Shown in pieces: positions 1-7,700 of a DNA stretch of 64,000 nucleotides. The DNA lies in assembly GCA_016787665.1 (NCBI GenBank), contig JAEUUC010000013.1:1-64000 (forward strand), given 5' to 3'. The stretch is from Cyclobacteriaceae bacterium. GTDB lineage: Bacteria > Bacteroidota > Bacteroidia > Cytophagales > Cyclobacteriaceae. The notes below the pieces were generated by a model, which worked only from the letters and a program-made list of their open reading frames with translations, did no database searches and was not told where the DNA came from. Position 1 is the stretch's first letter, and each line of letters opens with the position of its first letter. Position numbers and translations under genes: made by a program.

Positions 1-41
1 GATGGTACTGGAGTAAAATCCGGGAGAGTAAGTCGTTGCCT
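1..41 (+). rRNA. 5S ribosomal RNA, 3' end only
   Basis: The first ~41 bases match the 3' end of a bacterial 5S rRNA: GATGGTACTG, a short variable hairpin, then GGGAGAGTAAGTCG and a closing GCC before a run of T. The rest of the gene, and presumably the 16S-23S part of the operon, lies left of the window. The exact 3' end is uncertain by a few bases. A rho-independent terminator follows at 69-101, as expected for the end of an rRNA operon. Confidence 0.85.
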
Positions 42-68
42 TTTTTTATCAACCTCCCAGGAGGTAAC

Positions 69-101
69 AAAGCCCTGTAGACATACAGGGCTTTTCTTTT
101 T
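69..101 (+). terminator. Terminator of the rRNA operon
   Basis: A perfect 10-bp stem (AAAGCCCTGT at 69-78, ACAGGGCTTT at 85-94) with a 6-nt loop is followed by a T-rich tract. It lies ~28 nt past the 5S end. A CCTCC/GGAGG inverted repeat at 52-64 sits just before it. Confidence 0.88.
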
Positions 102-130
102 TATAGCCTAAACGGCTAAGCCAAAACCTC

Positions 131-270
131 CACTCAAGCTACCGTGGGTAAACCCACCTTCGCTCACGCTACGGTGGGTAAACCCACCTTCGCTCAACCT
201 ATGGTGGGTAAACCCGCCTTCGCTCACGCTACGGTGGGTAAACCCGCCTTCGCTCACGCTACGGTGGGTA
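131..270. repeat. 30-bp tandem repeat array with a hairpin in each unit
   Basis: Four and a half units with an exact 30-bp period, well conserved; full units start at 151, 181, 211 and 241. Each unit junction contains GGTGGG-TAAA-CCCACC, which can fold into a 6-bp stem with a TAAA loop. In two units the stem reads GGTGGG/CCCGCC, so a G-U wobble keeps it foldable as RNA. The last unit is cut off where a copy of the 5S tail begins. There are no spacers, so it is not a CRISPR. Function unknown. Confidence 0.85.
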
Positions 271-271
271 A

Positions 272-353
272 ACAAGTCGTTGCATTTTTTATTTAACCTC
301 CCAAGTCTTGATCATCGAGTCTCAAAGCCCCTCAGAAATACAGAGCTTTTTTT
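272..353 (+). pseudogene. Decayed second copy of the 5S tail and terminator
   Basis: The segment starts with AAGTCGTTGC, a T run and AACCTCCCA, repeating the order seen at 30-56 (5S 3' end, T run, AACCTCCCA). It ends with AAAGCCCC...AGAGCTTTTTTT, a mismatched version of the terminator at 69-101. It looks like a partial duplication of the end of the rRNA operon, left behind with the 30-bp repeats between the copies. That reading is inference from the matching order of four short blocks. Confidence 0.6.
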
Positions 354-551
354 AGGCGTTACATTGCGCAATCCATTTTATAATGAAGGACGTTGATCCG
401 TTACACCGCTACGTTCTGACGACCAAGCGTAAGCGATGGTAAGGGTGAGCCCCGCTACCGCGGGGCGAAGTGCGCCAGCACCGAAGCCCTGAACAGCGCG
501 ACCCTGGCGGCAAGCCAGGGATACGCCCAACTGTCCAATACTATTGGAGTT
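354..551. other. Non-coding stretch with two perfect hairpins
   Basis: No gene is seen. GCCCCGC-TACC-GCGGGGC at 449-466 and CCCTGGC-GGCAA-GCCAGGG at 502-520 are perfect 7-bp stems with 4- and 5-nt loops, about 35 bp apart. Neither has a T tract, so they are not simple terminators for the minus-strand gene ending at 552. They resemble REP/BIME-type intergenic palindromes, but this window alone does not show that they recur in the genome. Confidence 0.6.
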
Positions 552-1409
552 TTACTTACCCCGTGTTTTTTCAAGTACATCCCACATTTCCGGAGGGATT
601 GATTCCAAGTGGCTGAACTCTCCCCCGTTTCTCAACCACTCTCCTCCATCGATTGTAATTACTTCACCGTTTATGTAGCCGGAGTAATCGGAAAGCAGAT
701 AGGCTGCGAGGTTTCCCAACTCTTGATGATCGCCCACGCGCTTGAGTGGAATACGCTGTGCGGGATCAAATTTTTTCACCAAATCACCAGGTAACAGCCG
801 ACTCCACGCGCCTTCGGTTGGAAAAGGACCAGGTGCTATGGCATTGCTGCGAATATTGTATTTGGCCCACTCCACTGCCAACGAGCGCGTGAGCGCTAAG
901 ACGCCAGCTTTGCCACATGCTGAGGGAACGACAAAGCCCGATCCCGTCCACGCGTAGGTGGTCACAATATTCAGAAACACACCGTGTTGCTTTTTGGAAA
1001 TCCAATTTTTTCCGGCCGCCAAAGTTGTGTAGTACGTGCCTTTCAAAACAATATCGACTATGATATCGAACGCGCGATGGGAGAGGCGTTCAGTTGGGCT
1101 GATAAAATTGCCGGCCGCGTTATTGACAACGCCATGAATAGCTCCGAATTTTTCTTCGGCTGCGCGAATTACATTTTCGATTTCCTCGTACTTACGAACA
1201 TCGCACGTCACCGGCAGTACCCGGCCGCCCGTTTGTTCTTGTAGTTCTATGGCAGCTTTTTGCAGTACCTCAAGTTTGCGGCTGGTAATGACAAGATTGG
1301 CCCCAAGTTCAAGCAGATACTTGCCCATGGACCGGCCAAGTCCGGTTCCTCCACCGGTAATGATAATCGTCTTGTCTTTAAAGCAGTTTTCTCTCAACAT
1401 TCCTGTCAT
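552..1409 (-). CDS. SDR oxidoreductase, 2,4-dienoyl-CoA reductase-like
   Basis: This 285-residue short-chain dehydrogenase has the Rossmann dinucleotide motif TGGGTGLG near residue 20 and NNAAG near residue 96. The active-site region differs from the classical YxxxK: a Tyr in TTYAWTG is followed by SGFVVPSACGKAG, where Ser and Lys are four residues apart, and then PGPFPT. This arrangement is typical of the mitochondrial/peroxisomal 2,4-dienoyl-CoA reductase (DECR) type, which uses NADPH to reduce dienoyl-CoA esters during beta-oxidation of unsaturated fatty acids. The fadH of E. coli is an unrelated flavoprotein, so that symbol is not used. A second ATG at codon 4 (position 1400) is an equally possible start. 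It is transcribed divergently from the OmpA lipoprotein gene; no other fatty acid genes are adjacent. Confidence 0.82.
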   Translation of the reverse strand: MTGMLRENCFKDKTIIITGGGTGLGRSMGKYLLELGANLVITSRKLEVLQKAAIELQEQTGGRVLPVTCDVRKYEEIENVIRAAEEKFGAIHGVVNNAAGNFISPTERLSHRAFDIIVDIVLKGTYYTTLAAGKNWISKKQHGVFLNIVTTYAWTGSGFVVPSACGKAGVLALTRSLAVEWAKYNIRSNAIAPGPFPTEGAWSRLLPGDLVKKFDPAQRIPLKRVGDHQELGNLAAYLLSDYSGYINGEVITIDGGEWLRNGGEFSHLESIPPEMWDVLEKTRGK

Positions 1410-1500
1410 AACGATGTCAGCTTGTGCAGTTGAAAGTTACAAAGACGGAGTTGTACACCAATGTTTTATGGATAAATTTGCTCAATCATTTTTTCAACTT

Positions 1501-2445
1501 ATGAAGTCAATCATTTTTAGTATTTGTTTTTTGGCACTTTCATCGTGTGTGGTGACCAAAAGGAAGTATGATGATCTGCTGGCGCAAAAGGTGAAGACCG
1601 ATGGCGATTTGGCGGATGTAACCAAACGGTTGGAAAAGGCTAATGCCGAGCTAACTGATTTATCGAGTGCCATCAAAAAGTTGAAGGAGGACACCGTGGA
1701 ACTCAATGACCGGTATCGGTCCACGGATCAAAAGCTGGCATCTTTGAACCGGGAATATGATCAATTGAATTCCTACTACAAGAATCTGCTTAGCAACAGT
1801 GGCAAATTAAATCGTGAGTTGGCCCAGCAACGCGAAGATCTCTTGGCTATGCAGGAGAGCTACCAAAAGACCCGCAGGATGAACGACTCGCTCAATACCA
1901 GCCTGGCCGATCGTGAAAAAAAAGTGCAGGAGTTAGAACGTATTCTTGCCAATAAAGACAAGGCTGTGCAAGATTTAAAAAATCGAGTGAGCAACGCTTT
2001 ATTAGGTTTCAAAGAGAATGACCTGACCGTAAAAGTGAAGAATGGTAAGGTATACGTTTCCCTGGCTGAGCAATTGTTGTTTGGTTCGGGCAGTATTGAG
2101 GTTGATCAAAAAGGTGTTGCGGCCCTGCAGCAACTGGCGAAGGCTATTAAGGATCAGCGCGACATTCAGATTATGGTGGAAGGACACACCGATAATGTGC
2201 CCATAGGGAAGAAGTCGGCCTACATGCAGGACAACTGGGACCTGAGCGTTATGCGCGCCACGTCTATTACCAAGATTCTGACTCAGGCCGGGGTTTCGCC
2301 TCGCCAGGTTACGGCTGCCGGAAAGGGTGAATTTTTACCGTTGGCAACCAATGACAACGCGCAGAACCGCCAGAAGAACCGGAGGACGGAGATTATCATC
2401 ACGCCCGATTTGGATGAGTTGTTCAAGATTTTAGAATCGAATTAA
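1501..2445 (+). CDS. OmpA-family lipoprotein with long coiled coil
   Basis: The start at 1501 gives a lipoprotein signal (about 16 residues ending in the lipobox LSSC). The reading frame is open further upstream, but those starts would bury the signal. Residues ~25-165 are charged, heptad-like and predicted coiled coil. The C-terminal ~130 residues are an OmpA/MotB peptidoglycan-binding domain with GHTDN and a downstream NRRTEI segment. The Asp and Arg that hold diaminopimelate in this family are present. The likely role is an outer-membrane lipoprotein reaching across the periplasm to peptidoglycan; the layout also resembles MotB-like stator proteins without a membrane helix. The next gene overlaps its stop codon by one base, so the two are probably co-transcribed. 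Confidence 0.85.
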   Translation: MKSIIFSICFLALSSCVVTKRKYDDLLAQKVKTDGDLADVTKRLEKANAELTDLSSAIKKLKEDTVELNDRYRSTDQKLASLNREYDQLNSYYKNLLSNSGKLNRELAQQREDLLAMQESYQKTRRMNDSLNTSLADREKKVQELERILANKDKAVQDLKNRVSNALLGFKENDLTVKVKNGKVYVSLAEQLLFGSGSIEVDQKGVAALQQLAKAIKDQRDIQIMVEGHTDNVPIGKKSAYMQDNWDLSVMRATSITKILTQAGVSPRQVTAAGKGEFLPLATNDNAQNRQKNRRTEIIITPDLDELFKILESN

Positions 2446-2618
2446 TGGTACGGCTGCTACCTCTTGTCTATGTTCTGGTTGTTGCGCTTGCGGTTTGGGA
2501 CGTATTGCGCAGCGATCGTGATGCGGAGCGAAAAGCGCTCTGGATACTAGCCATACTTGTATTGCCCGTACTGGGCGCGTTATTTTGGTACGCGGTGAGC
2601 CGCAGACTATTCAAGTGA
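2445..2618 (+). CDS. Small two-helix membrane protein (PLDc_N-like)
   Basis: A 57-residue ORF starts at the ATG that overlaps the stop of the OmpA gene (TAATG). Its two hydrophobic segments (residues ~4-18 and ~31-50) are separated by a charged WDVLRSDRDAERKALW loop. That pattern, including W..L...D.......W and a Pro-Val-Leu-Gly in the second helix, matches the PLDc_N family found alone or in front of cardiolipin synthases. No phospholipase domain follows, since the frame stops and the next gene is on the other strand. Translational coupling supports it being real. Function unknown. Confidence 0.65.
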   Translation: MVRLLPLVYVLVVALAVWDVLRSDRDAERKALWILAILVLPVLGALFWYAVSRRLFK

Positions 2619-2646
2619 TTGCGGGTCAAAATCCCTTTCGGCCGGC

Positions 2647-3252
2647 TTACTTCCAGTAATCATATTGCATGTAGCTTGCGGTTTCCAGTGCCACCTCTTT
2701 GCCCTGCAGTTTCTCAACAACGTGAAATGCCATATCGATGCCCGCTGACACCCCGGCAGATGTGATGATTCTGCCATTGTCAGTGAACCTTTTTTCAGTT
2801 GCTACCCGGGTTTGTGGAGCTAATTCGCGTAGCGTGTTAACAGCCAAAAAATGAGTTGTTGCTTCGAGGCCATCCAACAGGCCGGTCCTCGCCAGAATCA
2901 GCGCTCCCGTACAAACAGATAATATCAGCTCTGCCTTTTCAGCGTGTGACTTAATCCAATGGAGCATCACCGGGTTGTGCATTTCTCTTCGCGATCCAAA
3001 GGGAGTGCTATCGCTGTGATAGCCTCCACCACCCGGAATTAAAAAAACATCCGGTGTCGGGTGATTGTGAAATGTAAAGGTAGGCGTTATGATCAGGTTG
3101 TTTCGCGCGGCTATCCGGCTGTGCTCAGCAATCGTAAATACGTCCAAAGGCTGCCCGATTGCCCGCCTGCCGGTTACCGAAAATACTTCAAACGGGCCCG
3201 CAAAGTCCAGGACCTCTACCTCGTTGAACAATACAATGGCAATTTTTTTCAT
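2647..3252 (-). CDS. DJ-1/PfpI-family protein, isonitrile hydratase-like
   Basis: This 201-residue protein has the class I glutamine-amidotransferase-like fold signature. The nucleophile elbow SVCTGA puts Cys114 next to Thr115, and Asp16 lies in VLDFAGPFEVF. The Asp/Cys/Thr set matches Pseudomonas isonitrile hydratase InhA, and the family also includes GlxA-like regulators; the AraC-type DNA-binding tail of GlxA is absent. The ATG at 3252 is preferred over a TTG at 3261. It starts 5 bp after the stop of the deacylase-like gene on the same strand, so the two form an operon. The substrate cannot be told from sequence. Confidence 0.78.
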   Translation of the reverse strand: MKKIAIVLFNEVEVLDFAGPFEVFSVTGRRAIGQPLDVFTIAEHSRIAARNNLIITPTFTFHNHPTPDVFLIPGGGGYHSDSTPFGSRREMHNPVMLHWIKSHAEKAELILSVCTGALILARTGLLDGLEATTHFLAVNTLRELAPQTRVATEKRFTDNGRIITSAGVSAGIDMAFHVVEKLQGKEVALETASYMQYDYWK

Positions 3253-3257
3253 GGTCG

Positions 3258-4664
3258 TCAATAACGAATCGGTTTACCATCCAAATTCATGGTTTCCGTA
3301 CGGTGGTGGTAGGCCACATCACCTGCGAGTATCACATGGTTGATCCCGAGGGAGAACTGATTGGGGTTCGCCACCGTGGCACCTCCCCGGATTAAATCCT
3401 GATCGAAAATGACGAGATCGGCTATGGCTCCATTGGCTATTACACCTCGGTTGCGCAGCGCGGGATTGATAAGTTCAGTTGGTTGTCGGGTAACTTTGGT
3501 CAGAATGGTTTCCATGCCAAGACCGGAATCGATGCCATACCGAACAGCGGTAGCAAAGCATCCGGCCCCACGGGGGTGGTTGTTTGCCCGGGCTTCCTTC
3601 AGAATTCCTCCGTCCGACCCGATCAGGCAGAAATCGCGCTGCAAAGCCAACTTAACCGTTTTGTCCAGCGGCATGGTGCCTTCCGGGGTAGCCACCAGCA
3701 GGCCCGGTTGCTGGCGGTACCGGGGAAAAGTTTGCGCTGTTATTTTTTCACCGGTCCCAACAATCGTAAGGTCTTCATATGTAAGGTTGAACCGCTCTTG
3801 CCAGCCTGGGTCAAACCGTTTGCTTATCAGGTAGGTTGCCCAATAGCTGTAGGGATACACGCAACAGGTGATTGAAAGGCCAGATGTTCTTGCTTTTTCA
3901 ATCATCTCAAGCGCCTTTTCCATTTGGTAGGTACCTCCTGTGGAGTGCAGGTGGTCTATGTGGATGTGGGCCCCGGATTCGCGTGCGAGTTGAACGGCCT
4001 CCTGAACTCCATCGAGTTCTTTTTCTTTTGACGAGTAGCGCAAATGGAGAAACATAGGGCGCTTATACTTTTTTGCGAGCCGGGCATACGCCAGCAATTC
4101 CTCATAAGGTGTCGGCTGGTATTCGATACTATGGCAAACGGCCAACCCGCCTTCCTCCAGTCCTTGTTCCACTTTTTTTAACCGGTCGGTTAGGGAGGTC
4201 ACCTGGTTGCGGATCATCATGACAAAAACGCCAACACCATAATTGACGTGGTGCGGCCGAGAATCCATGCCGGCATGGTACTGGGCCGGACTCGCGGCTC
4301 CTCCATGCAGTTGGAGTACTGTGGTGACGCCATCTGTCAGTTTGTACTTTTCAAACGTGCGATACGTCTGCAACTGTTGACTTCCATTGTCGCCCAGGAT
4401 ATCGATGAATCCGGGTGCCACTACCAGCCGTTGGGCATCCACCGTATTGTCCGCGGCAGACTCTCCGGAGAGCAACCGAATCGTGTTATCCCGGTCAATC
4501 CCGATATTCAATTGTTTTAATATGCCATCGATGAATACTCGGCCGTTCTTGATGATGAGTTTCAGCTGCCGATCTTGTCCCAGTACAACCCGGCTGCCGA
4601 GCGCCAACGACACAGCAGCTAACGCGGATTGGGTAAGGGCTTTTCTGCGGGAAATTTTCTTCAT
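3258..4664 (-). CDS. Exported amidohydrolase, N-acyl-D-amino-acid deacylase-like
   Basis: The protein is 468 residues from the ATG at 4664. The N-terminus has a twin-arginine pattern (ISRRKAL, then a hydrophobic stretch), suggesting Tat export. The body follows the D-aminoacylase branch of the amidohydrolase superfamily: PGFID after a small beta domain, HLRYSSKE, HIDHLHS, and GSDGG near the C-terminus for the catalytic Asp. The usual PGFIDxHxH metal motif reads PGFIDILGDNG, so neither His is present (positions 90 and 92 are Leu and Asp). Related Bacteroidota proteins with the same change exist to my recollection, so this may be a subfamily rather than a dead enzyme. Likely substrates are N-acyl-D-amino acids or D-Glu derivatives, by family only. 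It precedes the DJ-1/PfpI gene by 5 bp. Confidence 0.78.
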   Translation of the reverse strand: MKKISRRKALTQSALAAVSLALGSRVVLGQDRQLKLIIKNGRVFIDGILKQLNIGIDRDNTIRLLSGESAADNTVDAQRLVVAPGFIDILGDNGSQQLQTYRTFEKYKLTDGVTTVLQLHGGAASPAQYHAGMDSRPHHVNYGVGVFVMMIRNQVTSLTDRLKKVEQGLEEGGLAVCHSIEYQPTPYEELLAYARLAKKYKRPMFLHLRYSSKEKELDGVQEAVQLARESGAHIHIDHLHSTGGTYQMEKALEMIEKARTSGLSITCCVYPYSYWATYLISKRFDPGWQERFNLTYEDLTIVGTGEKITAQTFPRYRQQPGLLVATPEGTMPLDKTVKLALQRDFCLIGSDGGILKEARANNHPRGAGCFATAVRYGIDSGLGMETILTKVTRQPTELINPALRNRGVIANGAIADLVIFDQDLIRGGATVANPNQFSLGINHVILAGDVAYHHRTETMNLDGKPIRY

Positions 4665-4745
4665 AAAAAAAGTCGACAAACGGCCACCGATTGGAAAGGG
4701 GAACGCCCGGAAAAATACTAACTTAATGCCTCATCTGTAACATTT

Positions 4746-7700
4746 ATGAATACCCTTACCTGGAAACGCCTGGCCCTCATAGGGGGCGTGGTTGTACTTG
4801 CTACGCTGGCTGTTTTTTACTTCACCTACCTGAAGGCCAGAACCGGCTCAACCGTTACGATTAGCCCGGCTTTCGCTGAGTACGTTTCTTCTTACACGAC
4901 CGGTACCATCCCCTCAGGTTCCACGATCCGGATCACGTTCATGCAAGACGTGATCGACTCCGCGTTGGTAGGGCAGCAGGCGCCCGGCAAGCTTTTTTCT
5001 TTTCATCCGGCCATTGGGGGGAAGACATTTTGGCTGGATCAACGCACCGTTGAATTTCGACCGGATGGGCGCTTTGTTTCCGGAGCCGCGTACGAGGTTA
5101 CCTTCAGGCTGGCTACGCTGTTTGATAATCTACCCCGCGAGTTGCGTGAGTTGACTTATTTAGTTCACATTGTGCCGCAGCATTTCGAAGTACTGGTCAA
5201 TAACGTGAGGCCCTATGTAAAGACGGAACTTAAACGGCAACGCATTGATGGGTTACTGATTACCGCGGACTTTGCGGAATCAGCTGCGCTGGAACAGGGA
5301 TTTTCGGCTTCGCAGGAGGGTGAGGCGCTGCGCGTTACGTGGACGCACAGTGGCGAGGGTCGACAACATCAGTTTGTAATTGAAGAAGTAGCACGAAAAG
5401 AGATGGCCGGCAAAGTGAAGATTAAAATGGATGGCGCGGCCATCAATACTTCGCAAACAGAAGAGACGGAAATCGATGTTCCGGCCCTGGGGGATTTTAA
5501 GGTTGTCAATGTCCGTGTCGATCAGGGAGCAAGTCAGCATGTGGTGGTTCAGTTTTCAGACCCTTTGAATGAAAAACAGAATCTGGCCGGATTGATTTCG
5601 ATTTCGGGTTTGTCAGATCTCGATTATGAGGTGAGCGAAAATGAAGTACGTGTTTACCCACCTGTACGGCAGACCGGCACCAAGGTGCTGGTGCTGGAAC
5701 AGGGTATTCGAAATATTCTTGACTATCGACTGTCGCAAGGCAGTGAGTTTGAACTTTTGTTTGAGCAGTTGAAGCCTGCAGTTCGCTTCACCAGCCGCGG
5801 TAACATCTTGCCCTCTACAGACGGGCTGGTCTTGCCTTTTGAGGCGGTGAATCTGAAGTCGGTTGATATTGAAATCGTAAAGGTGTATGAGCGGAATGTC
5901 ATTCAATTCCTTCAGGTCAATCAAATGGACGGTAACTACGAAATGCGCAGAGTGGCCAGACCTATGGCACGTCAATCTATTTCGCTGGAGAATGCCGGGG
6001 TGGCTGACCTGGGAAAGTGGAATCGGTTTACACTGGACCTGGCCAACTACATCACCACTGAGCCAGGCGCCATCTACCAGGTTAAGATTTCGTTCCGAAA
6101 GTCGCACTCCGCCTATGCATGTGAGGCAAGTACGAACGAGGACGAACCGGTGGCCGATGACGAAGCCTGGGACCAGGCAGCCGAGGAAAGTTATTGGGAT
6201 GGTTATGAGGACTACTATTATGCTCCCGGTTACCAATGGGACGAGCGCGACAATCCTTGCCACGTGTCGTATTACACATCCAATCGGGCGATACGAAAAA
6301 ATGTTTTGGCCAGCGACCTCGGTTTGATTGTCAAGCGAGGTGAAGATGGCCAGACGCATGTTTTTGTTACCGACCTCAAAACCACACAGTCTATCTCGGG
6401 CGTTCAAGTTGATCTGTTTGATTTTCAACAACAGAAACTTGCTTCGGCTACCACGGGCAGCAATGGTCAGGCTGTTTTGCCCTCGCGCGAAAAGCCGTTT
6501 CTCATCGTGGCGCAACAGGGCACCCAGCGTGGTTATGTTAAGTTAGACGATGGTGAGTCCTTAAGCCTCTCCAACTTTGATGTGGGCGGTGCGAGTGTTC
6601 GCCAGGGTCTGAAAGGATTTTTGTACGGTGAGCGCGGTGTTTGGCGCCCGGGCGACTCGCTTTTCCTCCCGTTCATTCTGGAGGATCGAAAAAAACTTCT
6701 GCCGCCTGCTCATCCAGTGGTTTTTGAGTTACAAAATCCACAGGGTCAGGTAGCCACCCGATTAGTTCGGTCGTCCTCCGAGAATGGGTTTTATTCGTTT
6801 GCTACCGCTACTGAGTCCGATGCGCCAACGGGCAATTGGCTCGCCAGAGTCAAGGTTGGCGGAACGGAATTCACGCAGACTGTCAAGATTGAGACCATCA
6901 AGCCAAACCGACTTAAAATTAATCTTGACTTCGGGGTAGATAAGCTCACTTCGGAGTCAAACAATATAAACGGTCGCCTGAGGGTAAATTGGTTACATGG
7001 TGCGCCTGGCAAAAATCTTAAGGCTCAGTTCGAAGCTGTACTGACGGATGCCGAGACAACATTTCCAGGGTATGACGGATACTCGTTTGAGAATCCGCTG
7101 GCGGATGCCTTCACCTCGGAAGCGCAATCCATTTTTGATGACGTAACGGATAGTAATGGTGAAGCTACGGTAAGCGCTTCATTGGAGACTGAGGGCCAAC
7201 CAGCCGGTATGCTGAATGCGGTTATTCGGGGAAAGGTGTTTGAAGAGAGTGGTAACTTCAGTATTGATCGGTTCAGTATCCCTTACTATCCCTATTCCTC
7301 CTTCACGGGCATTCGGCTGCCGCAGGGCGACAAGGCGCGCGGCATGTTGTTGACGGACACCACACATCAGGTGGATATCGCAACGGTGGATGCGAACGGA
7401 AGGCCGATATCGCGTGATGGGATTCAAATGAAGATTTACAAACTGCAATGGAGTTGGTGGTGGGATAATTCTGCGCAAACCAATTACATGGAAGACGGCT
7501 ACACTGAGCCAGTGGCCGAAGGCATAACGCAAACGGTAAACGGAAAGGGTATCTGGAAGTTCAAAATCAAATATCCTGAATGGGGTCGTTTTCTCGTGCA
7601 GGCCTACGACCCGGTAAGTGGTCATACCACCGGAAAAATTGTCTATATCGATTGGCCCGGCTGGGCTGGCCGTGCCCGCAAGGAGGCTAGTGGATCAACC

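Noticed and set aside
131..270. CRISPR-like array of 30-bp repeats
   Set aside because: The units are directly adjacent with no unique spacers and no cas genes are present, so it is a plain tandem repeat.
5613..6515. Long antisense frame inside the A2M gene
   Set aside because: It lies wholly inside a well-supported gene, has no recognisable domain, and its composition mirrors the sense codons. The same holds for 10455-11312 and 37062-37946.
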